Below, in pieces: positions 27,401 through 40,900 of a DNA stretch of 64,000 bases (position 1 is its first letter; every line of letters begins with the position of its first letter). The stretch is from Xylocopa sonorina. Lineage: Eukaryota; Arthropoda; Insecta; Hymenoptera; Apidae. The notes under the pieces are model-generated. The model was not told the DNA's origin and ran no database searches. It saw nothing but the letters and a program-made list of their open reading frames with translations. The stretch covers positions 992,001-1,056,000 of the forward strand of contig NW_027490162.1 of NCBI RefSeq assembly GCF_050948175.1, in the 5' to 3' direction. A program made the translations under genes and the position numbers.

Positions 27401-28024
27401 TTTGTAGTGTAGACGAGGAATACATGACACTTCGCAAATCATATTATATCTTACCATGGAACATAGAAATGAGATGCGATATCGTGTTTTAAGAATCATA
27501 AGAACTCTATTGCTACGATACGTAGACATCTGCAAACGCTATTTCCTTGCAAGGAAGTGTCGCATTTACATTCATTTGAATCGTAGACGAGGAATGCATA
27601 ACACTTCGCAATGAGTATTACATCTTATCATGAAATATAGAATTGAGATGCGATATTTTGTTTTAAGAAGCATTTGAACACTATTGCTTCGATACGTAGA
27701 CATCTGCAAACGCTATTTCCTAGCAAGGAAGTGTCGCATTTACATCCATTTGAATCGTAGACGAAGAATGCATAACACTTCGCAATGAATATTATATCTT
27801 ACCATGAAACATAGAAATGAGATGCGATATCGCGTTTTAAGAAGCATTAGAACTCTATTGCTGCGATACCTAGACATCTGCAGATGCTATTTCCTAGCAA
27901 GGAAGTGTCGCATTTACATTCATTTGAAGTGTAGACGAGGAATACATGATACTTCGCAAATCATACTATATCTTACCATGAAACATAGAAATGAGATGCG
28001 ATATCGCGTTTTAAGAAGCATTAG
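24418..28024 (+). repeat. Satellite segment, mixed monomers, with a 4-bp deletion
   Basis: Ordinary A and B monomers continue, with the domain markers GTAGACAAGG and CATAGAATTGAG fading out near 26-27.7 kb. Another copy of the AAGAACATATG deletion lies at 24711-24720. Near 27041-27056 a monomer reads CGTATTTACATTTGAAG where neighbours read CGCATTTACATTCATTTGAAG, a 4-bp deletion, so the spacing between the type B motifs at 26569 and 27609 is 1040 bp instead of 1044. I see nothing else in this stretch. Confidence 0.83.
27041..27056. other. 4-bp deletion within a monomer
   Basis: The sequence CGTATTTACATTTGAAG replaces the usual CGCATTTACATTCATTTGAAG. The short direct repeat CATT on both sides of the lost bases fits a replication slip. 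It shifts the array phase by minus 4 for everything downstream and is seen once. Confidence 0.85.
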
Positions 28025-28375
28025 AACACTATTGCTACGATAGGTAGACATTTGCAAACGCTATTTCCTAGGAAAGAAGTCTCGCATTTACATTCATTTG
28101 AAGTATAGGCGAGGAATACATAACACTTCGCAAATAATATTACATCTTACCATGAAACATAGAAATGAGATGCGATATCGCGTTTTAAGGAGCATTAGAA
28201 CACTATTGCTACGATAGGTAGACATTTGCAAACGCTATTTCCTAGCAAAGAAGTCTCGCATTTACATTCATTTGAAGTATAGGCGAGGAATACATAACAC
28301 TTCGCAAATAATATTACATCTTACCATGAAACATAGAAATGAGATGCGATATCGAGTTTTAAGACGCATTAGAAC
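28025..28375 (+). repeat. Single-monomer (174-bp) tandem duplication
   Basis: Two adjacent monomers share a set of rare variants: GATAGGTAGACATTTGC, AAAGAAGTCTCGC, GAAGTATAGGCGAGG and CGCAAATAATATTACATC. They differ at few positions, for example CCTAGGAAAG against CCTAGCAAAG. This is the smallest register of duplication seen here and indicates exchange or slippage by a single repeat unit. Confidence 0.85.
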
Positions 28376-31300
28376 TCTATTGCTACGATACCTAGACATC
28401 TGCAGACGCTATTTCCTAGCAAGGAAGTGTCGCATTTACATTCATTTGAAGTGTAGACGAGGAATACATGATACTTCGCAAATAATATTACATCTTACCA
28501 TGAAACATAGAAATGAGATGCGATACCGCGTTTTAAGAAGCATTAGAATTCTACTGCTACGATACGTAGACTTCTGCAAACGCTATTTCCTAGCAAGGAA
28601 GTGTCGCATTTACATTCATTTGAATCGTAGGCGAGGAATGCATAACACTTCGCAGTGAATATTATATCTTACCATGAAACATAGAAATGAGATGCGACAT
28701 CGCGTTCTAAGGAGCATTAGAACACTACTGCTACGATAGGTAGACATTTGCAAACGCTATTTCCTTGCAAGGAAGTGTCGCATTTACATTCATTTGAAGT
28801 GTAGACGAGGAATACATAACACTCCGCAAATCATATTATATCTTACCATGAAACATAGAAATGAGATACGATATCGCGTTTTAAGAATCATAAGAACTCT
28901 ATTGCTACGATACGTAGACATCTGCAAACGCTATTTCCTTGCAAAGAAGTGTCGCATTTACATTCATTTGAAGTGTAGACGAGGAATACATGACACTTCG
29001 CAAATCATATTATATCTTACTATGAAACATAGAAATGAGATGCGATATCGCGTTTTAAGAAGCATTAGAACTCTATTGCTATGATACCTAGACATCTGCA
29101 GACGCTATTTCCTAGCAAGGAAGTGTCGCATTTACATTCATTTGTAGTGTAGACGAGGAATACATGACACTTCGCAAATCATATTATATCTTACCATGGA
29201 ACATAGAAATGAGATGCGATATCGTGTTTTAAGAATCATAAGAACTCTATTGCTACGATACGTAGACATCTGCAAACGCTATTTCCTTGCAGGGAAGTGT
29301 CGCATTTACATTCATTTGAATCGTAGACGAGGAATGCATAACACTTCGCAAATCATATTATATCTTACCATGAAACATAGAAATGAGATGCGACATCGCG
29401 TTTTAAGTAGCATTAGAACTCTATTGCTACGATACCTAGACATCGGCAGACGCTAGTTCCCAGCAAGGAAGTGTCGCATTTACATTCATTTGAAGTGTAG
29501 ACGAGGAATACATAACACTTCGCAAATCATATTATATCTTATCATGAAACATAGAAATGAGATGCAATATCTCGCTTTAAGAATCATATGAACTCTATTG
29601 CTACGATACGTAGACATCTGCAGACGCTATTGCGTAGCAAGGAAGTGTCGCATTTACATTCATTTGAAGTGTAGACGAGGAATACGTGATACTTCGCAAA
29701 TCATATTATATCTTACCATGAAACATAGAGATGAGATGCGATATCGCGTTTTAAGAAGCATTTTAACTCTATTGCTTCGATTCGTAGACATCTGCAAACG
29801 CTATTTCCTTGCAAGGAAGTGTCGCATTTACATTCATTTGAAGTGTAGACGAGGAATACATAACACTTCGCAAGTCATATTATATCTTACCATGAAACAT
29901 AGAAATGAGACGCGATATCGCGTTTTTAGAATCATAAGAACTCTATTGCTACGATACGTAGACATCTGCAAATGCTATTTCCTTGCATGGAAGTATCGCA
30001 TTCACATTCATTTGATGTGTAGACGAGGAATACATAACACTTCGCAAATCATGTTATATCTTACCATGAAACATAGAAATGAGATGCGATATCTCGTTTT
30101 AAGGAGCATTAGAATGCTATTGCTACGATACGTAGACATCTGCAAACGCTATTTCCTAGCGAGGAAGTATCGCATTCACATTCATTTGATGTGTAGACGA
30201 GGAATACATAACACTTCGCAAATCATGTTATATCTTACCATGAAACATAGAAATGAGATGCGATATCGCGTTTTAAGAAGCATTAGAACTCTATTGCTAC
30301 GATACGTAGACATCTGCAAACGCTATTTCCTAGCGAGGAAGTGTCGCATTCACATTCATTTGAAGTGTAGACGAGGAATACATGACACTTCGCAAATCAT
30401 ATTATATCTAACCACGAAACGTAGAAATGAGATGCAATATAGCGTTTTAAGTAGCATTAGAACTCTACTGCTACGATACCTAGAACTCGGCAGACGCTAT
30501 TTCCTAGCAAGGAAGTGTCGCATTTACATTCATTTGAAGTGTAGACGAGGAATACATGATACTTCGCAAATCATATTGTATCTTACCATGAAACATAGAA
30601 ATGAGATTCGATATCGCGTTTTAAGAAGCATTAGAACTCTATTGCTACGATACGTAGACATCTGCAAATGCTATTTTCTTGCATGGAAGTGTCGCATTTA
30701 CATTCATTTGAATCGTAGACGAGGAATGCATAACACTTCGCAATGAATATTATATCTTATCATCAAACATAGATATGAGATGCAATATCTCGTTTTAAGG
30801 AGCATTAGATAGCTATTGCTACGATACGTAGACATCTGCAAACCCTATTTCCTAGCGAGGAAGTATCGCATTCACATTCATTTGATGTGTAGACGAGGAA
30901 TACATGACACTTCGCAACTCATGTTATATCTTACCATGAAACATAGAAATGAGATGCGATATCGCGTTTTAAGAATCATATGAACTCTATTGCTACGATA
31001 CGTAGACATCTGCAATCGCTATTTCCTTGCAAGGATGTGTCGCGTTTACATTCATTTGAAGTGTAGGCGAGGAATACATAACACTTCGCAAATCATATTA
31101 TATCTTACCAAGAAACATAGAAATGAGTTGCGATGTCGCGTTTTAAGAAGCACTAGAACTCTATTGCTACGATACGTAGACATCTGCAAACGCTATTTCC
31201 TTGCAAGGAAGTGTCGCATTTACATTCATTTGAATCGTAGACGAGGAATACATAACACTTCGCCAATCATATTATATCTTACCATGAAGCATAGAAATGA

Positions 31301-33000
31301 GATGCGATATCGCGTTTTAAGTAGCATTAGAACTCTATTGCTACGATACCTAGACATCGGCAGACGCTATTTCCTAGCAAGGAAGTGTCGCATTTACATT
31401 CATTTGAAGTGTAGACGAGGAATACATGCTACTTCGCAAATCATATTATATCTTACCATGAAACATAGAAATGAGATGCGATATCGCGTTTTAAGAAGCA
31501 TTAGAAAGCTATTGCTACGATACGTAGATATCTGCAAACGCTATTTCCTAGCGAGGAAGTATCGCATTCACATTTATTTGAAGTGTAGACGAGGAATACA
31601 TGATACTTCGCAAATCATATTATATCTTACCATGAAACATAGAAATGAGATGCGATATCGCGTTTTAGGAAGCATTAGAACTCTATTGCTACGATACCTA
31701 GACATCCGCAGACGCTATTTCCTTGCAAGGAAGTGTCGCATTTACATTCATTTGAAGTGTAGACGAGGAATACATGACACTTCGCAAATCATATTGTATC
31801 TTACCATGAAACATAGAAATGAGATGCGATATCGCGTTTTAAGAAGCATTAGAACACTATTGCTACGATAGGTAGACATTTGCAAACGCTATTTCCTTGC
31901 AAGGAAGTGTCGCATTTACATTCATTTGAAGTGTAGACGAGGAATACATAACACTTCGCAAATCATATTATATCTTACCATGAAGCATAGAAATGAGATG
32001 CGATATCGCGTTTTAAGTAGCATTAGGACTCTATTGCTACGATACCTAGACATCGGCAGACGCTATTTCCTAGCAAGGAAGTGTCGCATTTACATTCATT
32101 TGAAGTGTAGACGAGGAATACATGATACTTCGCAATGAATATTATATCTTACCATGAAACATAGAAATGAGATGCGATATCGCGTTTTAAGAAGCATTAG
32201 AACTCTATTGCTACGATACCTAGACATCTGCAGACGCTATTTCCTAGCAAAGAAGTGTCGCATTTACATTCATTTAAAGTGTAGGCGAGGAATACATAAC
32301 ACTTCGCAAATCATATTATATCTTACCATGAAACATAGAAATGAGATGCGATATCGCGTTTTAAGAAGCATTAGAACTCTATTGCTACGATACGTAGACA
32401 TCTGCAAACGCTATTTCCTTGCAAGGAAGTGTCGCATTTACATTCATTTGAATCGTAGACGGGGAATGCATGACACTTCGCAATGAATATTATATCTCAT
32501 CATGAAACATAGATATGAGATGCAGTATCTCGTTTTAAGAAGCGTTTGAACTCTATTGCTTCGATACGTAGACATCTGCAAACGCTATTTCCTTGCAAGG
32601 AAGTGTCGCATTTACATTCATTTGAAGTGTAGACGAGGAATACATAACACTTCGCAAATCATATTATATCTTACCATGAAGCATAGAAATGAGATGCGAT
32701 ATCGCGTTTTAAGTAGCATTAGAACTCTATTGCTACGATACTTAGACATCGGCAGACGCTATTTCCTAGCAAGGAAGTGTCGCATTTACATTCATTTGAA
32801 GTGTTGACGAGGAATACATGATACTTCGCAAATCATATTATATCTTACCAAGAAACATAGAAATGAGATGCGATATCGCGTTTTAAGAAGCATTAGAACA
32901 TTATTGCTACGATAGGTAGACATTTGCAAACGCTATTTCCTAGCAAAGAAGTGTCGCATTTACATTCATTTGAAGTGTAGACGAGGAATACATGACACTT
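28376..33000 (+). repeat. Satellite segment rich in type A monomers
   Basis: Type A monomers dominate, so one forward frame is unbroken for long stretches: 29598-30746 is open for 382 codons and 30990-31871 for 293. A marker variant CATCGGCAGAC (usual CATCTGCAGAC) first appears near 29440 and recurs at intervals up to about 58.3 kb. The segment around 31.1-31.6 kb matches that around 35.0-35.4 kb at an offset of 3828 bp (22 monomers), sharing AAGCACTAGAACTC, CTTCGCCAATC and ATACATGCTACTTCGC. There is no sign of a gene start, intron or terminator. Confidence 0.83.
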
Positions 33001-34470
33001 CGCAAATCATATTATATTTTACCATGAAACATAGAAATGAGATGCGATATCCCGTTCTAAGAAGCATTAGAACCCTATTGCTACGATACGTAGACATCTG
33101 CAAACGCTATTTCCTTGCAAGGAAGTGTCGCATTTACATTCATTTGAATCGTAGACGAGGAATGCATAACACTTCGCAATGAATATTATATCTTATCAGG
33201 AAACATAGATATGAGATGCAATATCTCGCTTTAAGAGTCATATGAACTCTATTGCTACGATACGGAGACATCTGCAGACGCTATTGCCTAGGAAGGAAGT
33301 GTCGCATTTACATTCATTTGATGTGTAGACGAGGAATACGTGATACTTCGCAAATCATATTATATCTTACCATCAAACATAGAGATGAGATGCGATATCG
33401 CGTTTTAAGAAGCATTTGAACTCTATTGCTTCGATACGTGGACATCTGCAAACGCTATTTCCTTCCAAGGAAGTGTCGCATTTACATTCATTTGAAGTGT
33501 AGACGAGGAATACATGACACTTCGCAAATCATATTATATCTTACCATGAATCATAGAAATGAGATTCGATATCGCGTTTTAAGAAGCATTAGAAAGCCAT
33601 TGCTACGATACGTAGACATCTGCAAACGCTATTTCCTAGCGAGGAAGTATCGCATTCACAATCATTTGAAGTGTAGACGAGGAATACATAACACTTCGCA
33701 AATCATGTTATATCTTACAATGAAACATAGAAATGAGATGCGATATCGCGTTTTAAGAAGCATTAGAACACTATTGCTACGATAGGTAGACATTTGCAAA
33801 CGCTATTTCCTAGCAAAGAAGTGTCGCATTTACATTCATTTGAAGTGTAGACGAGGAATACATAACACTTCGCAAATCATATTATATCTTACCATGAAAC
33901 ATAGAAATGAGATGCGATATCGCGTTTTAAGAAGCATTAGAACCCTATTGCTACGATACGTAGACATCTGCAAACGCTATTTCCTTGCATGGAAGTGTCG
34001 CATTTACATTCAGTTGAATCGTAGACGAGGAATGCATAACACTTCGCAATGAATATTATATCTTATCAGGAAACATAGATATGAGATGCAATATCTCGCA
34101 TTAAGAATCATATGAACTCTATTGCTACGATACGTAGACATCTGCAGACGATATTGCCTAGCAAGGAAGTGTCGCATTTACATTCATTTGATGTGTAGAC
34201 GAGGAATACGTGATACTTCGCAAATCACATTATATCTTACCATGAAACATAGAGATGAGATGCGATATCGCGTTTTAAGTAGCATTTGAACTCTATTGCT
34301 TCGATACGTAGACATCTGCAAACGCTATTTCCTTCCAAGGAAGTGTCGCATTTACATTCATTTGAAGTGTAGACGAGGAATACATGACACTTCGCAAATC
34401 ATATTATATCTTACCATGAATCATAGAAATGAGATTCGATATCGCGTTTTAAGAAGCATTACAAAGCTAT
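33001..34470 (+). repeat. 870-bp (5-monomer) duplication
   Basis: About 33.0-33.6 kb recurs 870 bp further on, at about 33.87-34.47 kb. Both copies have a type B unit with TATCAGGAAACATAG, then GCAGACG with TATTGCCTAG, CATTTGATGTGTAGACG, AATACGTGATACTTC, CATAGAGATGAG, CTTCCAAGGAAG and ACCATGAATCATAG. Differences include CGCTTTAAGAGTC against CGCATTAAGAATC near 33229 and 34099, and TTACGATACGGAG-type changes near 33263. This pentamer leads directly into the 1740-bp pair downstream. Confidence 0.85.
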
Positions 34471-37400
34471 TGCTACGATACGTAGACATCTGTAAACGCT
34501 ATTTCCTTGCAAGGAAGTGTCGCATTTACATTCATTTGAAGTGTAGACGAGGAATACATAACACTTCGCAAATCATATTATATCTTACCATGAAACATAG
34601 AAATGAGATGCGATATCGCGTTTTAAGAAGCATTAGAACACTATTGCTACGATAGGTAGACATTTGCAAACGCTATTTCCTTGCAAGGAAGTGTCGCATG
34701 TACATTCATTTGAAGTGTAGACGAGGAATACATAACACTTCGCAAATCATATTATATCTTACCATGAAGCATAGAAATGAGATGCGATATCGCGTTTTAA
34801 GTAGCATTAGAACTCTATTGCTACGATACCTAGACATCGGCAGACGCTATTTCCTAGCAAGGAAGTGTCGCATTTACATTCATTTGAAGTGTAGACGAGG
34901 AATACATGATACTTCGCAAATCATATTATATCTTACCAAGAAACATAGAAATGAGATGCGATATCGCGTTTTAAGAAGCACTAGAACTCTATTGCTACGA
35001 TACGTAGACATCTGCAAACGCTATTTCCTTGCAAGGAAGTGTCGCATTTACATTCATTTGAATCGTAGACGAGGAATACATAACACTTCGCCAATCTTAT
35101 TATATCTTACCATGAAGCATAGAAATGAGATGCGATATCGCGTTTTAAGTAGCATTAGAACTCTATTGCTACGATACCTAGACATCGGCAGACGCTATTT
35201 CCTAGCAAGGAGGTGTCGCATTTACATTCATTTGAAGTGTAGACGAGGAATACATGCTACTTCGCAAATCATATTATATCTTACCATGAAACATAGAAAT
35301 GAGATGCGATATCGCGTTTTAAGAAGCATTAGAAAGCTATTGCTACGATACGTAGATATCTGCAAACGCTATTTCCTAGCGAGGAAGTATCGCATTCACA
35401 TTCATTTGAAGTGTAGACGAGGAATACATGATACTTCGCAAATCATATTATATCTTATCATGAAACATAGAAATGAGATGCGATATCGCGTTTTAAGAAG
35501 CATTAGAACTCTATTGCTACGATACGTAGAAATCTGCAATCGCTATTTCCTTGCAAGGAAGTGTCGCATTTACTTTCATTTGAAATGTAGACGAGGAATA
35601 CATAACACCTCGCAAATCATATTATGTCTTACCATGAAACATAGAAATGAGATGCGATATCGCGTTTTAAGAAGCATTAGAACACTATTGCTACGATAGG
35701 TAGACATTTGCAAACGCTATTTCCTAGCAAAGAGGTGTCGCATTTACATTCATTTGAAGTGTAGACGAGGAATACATAACACTTCGCAAATCATATTATA
35801 TCCTACCATGAAACATAGAAATGAGATGCGATATCGCGTTTTAAGAAGCATTAGAACCCTATTGCTACGATACGTAGACATCTGCAGACGATATTGCCTA
35901 GCAAGGAAGTGTCGCATTTACATTCATTTGATGTGTAGACGAGGAATACGTGATACTTCGCAAATCATATTATATCTTGCCATGAAACATAGAGATGAGA
36001 TGCGATATCGCGTTTTAAGTAGCATTTGAACTCTATTGCTTCGATACGTAGACATCTGCAAACGCTATTTCCTTCCAAGGAAGTGTCGCATTTACATTCA
36101 TTTGAAGTGTAGACGAGGAATACATGACACTTCGCAAATCATATTATATCTTACCATGAATCATAGAAATGAGATTCGATATCGCGTTTTAAGAAGCATT
36201 ACAAAGCTATTGCTACGATACGTAGACATCTGTAAACGCTATTTCCTTGCAAGGAAGTGTCGCATTTACATTCATTTGAAGTGTAGACGAGGAATACATA
36301 ACACTTCGCAAATCATATTATATCTTACCATGAAACATAGAAATGAGATGCGATATCGCGTTTTAAGAAGCATTAGAACACTATTGCTACGATAGGTAGA
36401 CATTTGCAAACGCTATTTCCTTGCAAGGAAGTGTCGCATGTACATTCATTTGAAGTGTAGACGAGGAATACATAACACTTCGCAAATCATATTATATCTT
36501 ACCATGAAGCATAGAAATGAGATGCGATATCGCGTTTTAAGTAGCATTAGAACTCTATTGCTACGATACCTAGACATCGGCAGACGCTATTTCCTAGCAA
36601 GGAAGTGTCGCATTTACATTCATTTGAAGTGTAGACGAGGAATACATGATACTTCGCAAATCATATTATATCTTACCAAGAAACATAGAAATGAGATGCG
36701 ATATCGCGTTTTAAGAAGCACTAGAACTCTATTGCTACGATACGTAGACATCTGCAAACGCTATTTCCTTGCAAGGAAGTGTCGCATTTACATTCATTTG
36801 AATCGTAGACGAGGAATACATAACACTTCGCCAATCTTATTATATCTTACCATGAAGCATAGAAATGAGATGCGATATCGCGTTTTAAGTAGCATTAGAA
36901 CTCTATTGCTACGATACCTAGACATCGGCAGACGCTATTTCCTAGCAAGGAGGTGTCGCATTTACATTCATTTGAAGTGTAGACGAGGAATACATGCTAC
37001 TTCGCAAATCATATTATATCTTACCATGAAACATAGAAATGAGATGCGATATCGCGTTTTAAGAAGCATTAGAAAGCTATTGCTACGATACGTAGATATC
37101 TGCAAACGCTATTTCCTAGCGAGGAAGTATCGCATTCACATTCATTTGAAGTGTAGACGAGGAATACATGATACTTCGCAAATCATATTATATCTTATCA
37201 TGAAACATAGAAATGAGATGCGATATCGCGTTTTAAGAAGCATTAGAACTCTATTGCTACGATACGTAGAAATCTGCAATCGCTATTTCCTTGCAAGGAA
37301 GTGTCGCATTTACTTTCATTTGAAATGTAGACGAGGAATACATAACACCTCGCAAATCATATTATGTCTTACCATGAAACATAGAAATGAGATGCGATAT

Positions 37401-37926
37401 CGCGTTTTAAGAAGCATTAGAACACTATTGCTACGATAGGTAGACATTTGCAAACGCTATTTCCTAGCAAAGAGGTGTCGCATTTACATTCATTTGAAGT
37501 GTAGACGAGGAATACATAACACTTCGCAAATCATATTATATCCTACCATGAAACATAGAAATGAGATGCGATATCGCGTTTTAAGAAGCATTAGAACCCT
37601 ATTGCTACGATACGTAGACATCTGCAGACGATATTGCCTAGCAAGGAAGTGTCGCATTTACATTCATTTGATGTGTAGACGAGGAATACGTGATACTTCG
37701 CAAATCATATTATATCTTGCCATGAAACATAGAGATGAGATGCGATATCGCGTTTTAAGTAGCATTTGAACTCTATTGCTTCGATACGTAGACATCTGCA
37801 AACGCTATTTCCTTCCAAGGAAGTGTCGCATTTACATTCATTTGAAGTGTAGACGAGGAATACATGACACTTCGCAAATCATATTATATCTTACCATGAA
37901 TCATAGAAATGAGATTCGATATCGCG
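34240..37926 (+). repeat. 1740-bp tandem duplication, apparently base-perfect
   Basis: About 34240-36186 and 35980-37926 match at an offset of exactly 1740 bp (ten monomers). Comparing every 60-base line from 34261 to 36060 with its partner 1740 bases on, I found no difference. Even rare private variants are shared: CATGTACATTC, CATTACAAAGC, CTGTAAACGC, CTTCGCCAATC, CAAGGAGGTGTCGC, GAAATGTAGACG and GTAGAAATCTGCAATC. The match breaks on the left at CAAATCACATT against CAAATCATATT, and on the right at CGCGATTTAAG against CGCGTTTTAAG. It is either a very recent duplication or an assembly artefact. Confidence 0.93.
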
Positions 37927-40900
37927 ATTTAAGAAGCATTAGAAAGCTATTGCTACGATACGTAGACATCTGTAAACGCTATTTCCTTGCAAGGAAGTGT
38001 CGCATTTACATTCATTTAAAGTGTAGACGAGAAATACATGACACTTCGCAAATCATATTATATCTTACCATGAAACATAGAAATGAGATTCGATATCGCG
38101 TTTTAAGAAGCATTAGGAAGCTATTGCTACGATACGTAGACATCTGCAAACGCCATTTCCTAGCGAGGAAGTATCGCATTCACATTCATTTGAAGTCTAG
38201 ACGAGGAATACATAACACTTCGCAAATCATGTTATATCTTACCATGAAACATAGAAATGAGATGCGATATCGCGTTTTAAGAAGCATTAGAACTCTATTG
38301 CTACGATAGGTAGATATCTGCAAACGCTATTTCCTAGCGAGGAAGTGTCGCATTCACATTCATTTGAAGCGTAGACGAAGAATGCATAACACTTCGCAAT
38401 GAATATTATATCTTATCAGGAAACATAGATATGAGAAGCAATATCTCGTTTTATGAATCATATGAACTCTATTGCTACGATACGTAGACATCTGCAGACG
38501 CTATTTCCTAGCAAGGAAGTGTCGCATTTACATTCATTTGAAGTGTAGGCGAGGAATACGTGATACTTCGCAAATCATATTATATCTTACCATGAAACAT
38601 AGAAATGAGATGCGATATCGCGTTTTAAGAAGCATTAGAACACTATTGCTACGATAGGTAGACATTTGCAAACGCTATTTCCTAGCGAGGAAGTATCGCA
38701 TTCACATTCATTTGAAGTGTAGACGAGGAATACATAACACTTCGCAAATCATGTTATATCTTATCATGAAACATAGAAATGAGATGCGATATCGCGTTTT
38801 AAGTATCATATGAACTCTATTGCTACGATACGTAGACATCTGCAAACGCTATTTCCTTGCAAGGAAGTGTCGCATTTACATTCATTTGAATCGTAGACGA
38901 GGAATGCATAACACTTCGCAAATCATATTATGTCTTACCATGAAGCATAGAAATGAGATGCGATATCGCGTTTTAAGTAGCATTAGAACTCTATTGCTAC
39001 GATACCTAGATATCTGCAGACGCTATTTCCTAGCAAGGAATTGTCGCATTAACATTCATTTGAAGTGTAGACGAGGAATACATGATACTTCGTAAACCAT
39101 ATTATATCTTACCATGAAACATAGAAATGAGATGCGATATCGCGTTTTAAGAAGCATTAGAACACTATTGCTACGATAGGTAGACATTTGCAAACGCTAT
39201 TTCCTAGTAAAGAAGTGTCGCATTTACATTCATTTGAAGTGTAGACGAGGAATACATGATACTTCGCAAATCATATTATATCTTACCATGAAACATAGAA
39301 ATGAGATGCGATATCGCGTTTTAAGAAGCATTAGAACACTATTGCTACGATAGGTAGACATCTGTAAACGCTATTTCCTTGCAAGGAAGTGTCGCATTTA
39401 CATTCATTTGAAGTGTAGACGAGAAATACATGACACTTCGCAAATCATATTATATCTTACCATGAAACATAGGAATGAGATTCGATATCGCGTTTTAAGA
39501 AGCATTAGAAAGCTATTGCTACGATACGTAGACATCTGCAAACGCTATTTCCTAGCGAGGAAGTATCGCATTCACATTCATTTGAAGTGTAGACGAGGTA
39601 TACATAACACTTCGCAAATCATGTTATATCTTACCATGAAACATAGAAATGAGATGCGATATCGCGTTTTAAGTAGCATTAGAACTCTATTGCTACGATA
39701 CCTAGACATCTGCAGACGCTATTTCCTAGCAAGGAAGTGTTGCATTAACATTCATTTGAAGTGTAGACGAGGAATACATGATACTTCGCAAACCATATTA
39801 TATCTTACCATGAAACATAGAAATGAGATGCGATATCGCGTTTTAAGTATCATATGAACTCTATTGCTACGATACGTAGACATCTGCAATCGCTATTTCC
39901 TTGCAAGGAAGTGTCGCATTTACTTTCATTTGAAGTGTAGACGAGGAATACATAACACTTCGCAAATCATATTATATCTTACCATGAAACATAGAAATGA
40001 GATGCGATATCGCGTTTTAAGAATCATAAGAACTCTATTGCTACGATACGTAGACATCTGCAATCGCTATTTCCTTGCAAGGAAGTGTCGCATTTACATT
40101 CATTTGAAGTGTTGACGAGGAATGCATAACACTTCGCAAATCATATTATATCTTACCATGAAACATAGAAATGAGATGCGATATCGCGTTTTAAGAAGCA
40201 TTAGAACTCTATTGCTACGATACGTAGACATCTGCAAACGCTATTTCCTTGCAAGGAAGTGTCGCATTTACATTCATTTGAATCGTAGACGAGGAATGCA
40301 TGACACTTCGCAATGAATATTATATCTTATCATGAAACATAGATATGAGATGCAATATCTCGTATTAAGAAGCATTTGAACTCTATTGCTTCGATACGTA
40401 GACATCTGCAAACGCTATTTCCTAGCAAGGAAGTGTCGCATTTACATTCATTTGAAGTGTAGACGAGGAATACATAACACTTCGCAAATCATATTATATT
40501 TGACCATGAAACATAGAAATGAGATGCGATATCGCGTTTTAGGAATCATATGAACTCTATTGCTACGATACGTAGACATCTGCAAACGCTATTTCCTTGC
40601 AAGGAAGTGTCGCATTTACATTCATTTGAATCGTAGACGAGGAATGCATAACACTTCGCAATGAATATTATATCTTACCATGAAACATAGAAATGAGATG
40701 CGATATCGCGTTTTAAGTAGCATTAGAACTCTATTGCTACGATACCTAGACATCTGCAGACGCTATTTCCTAGCAAGGAAGTGTCGCATTTACATTCATT
40801 TGAAACGTGGACGAAAAATGCATAACACTTCGCAATGAATATTATATCTTATCATGAAACATAGATATGAGATGCAATATCTCGTTTTAAGAAGCATTTG

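Noticed and set aside
29598..30746. A 382-codon forward open frame as a real protein gene
   Set aside because: It is about 6.6 satellite monomers read in the only frame type A leaves open. The frame is ended elsewhere by TGA in CAATGA, TAG in CGATAG and TGA in ATTTGA, at fixed monomer positions. Substitutions visible among copies often change the residue, and there is no signal for a gene start or end.
34698..37439. Two identical 333-codon open frames (34698-35699 and 36438-37439) as a duplicated gene
   Set aside because: They are the same satellite segment in the two copies of the 1740-bp duplication. Their identity is explained by recent duplication of non-coding repeat and not by selection on a protein.
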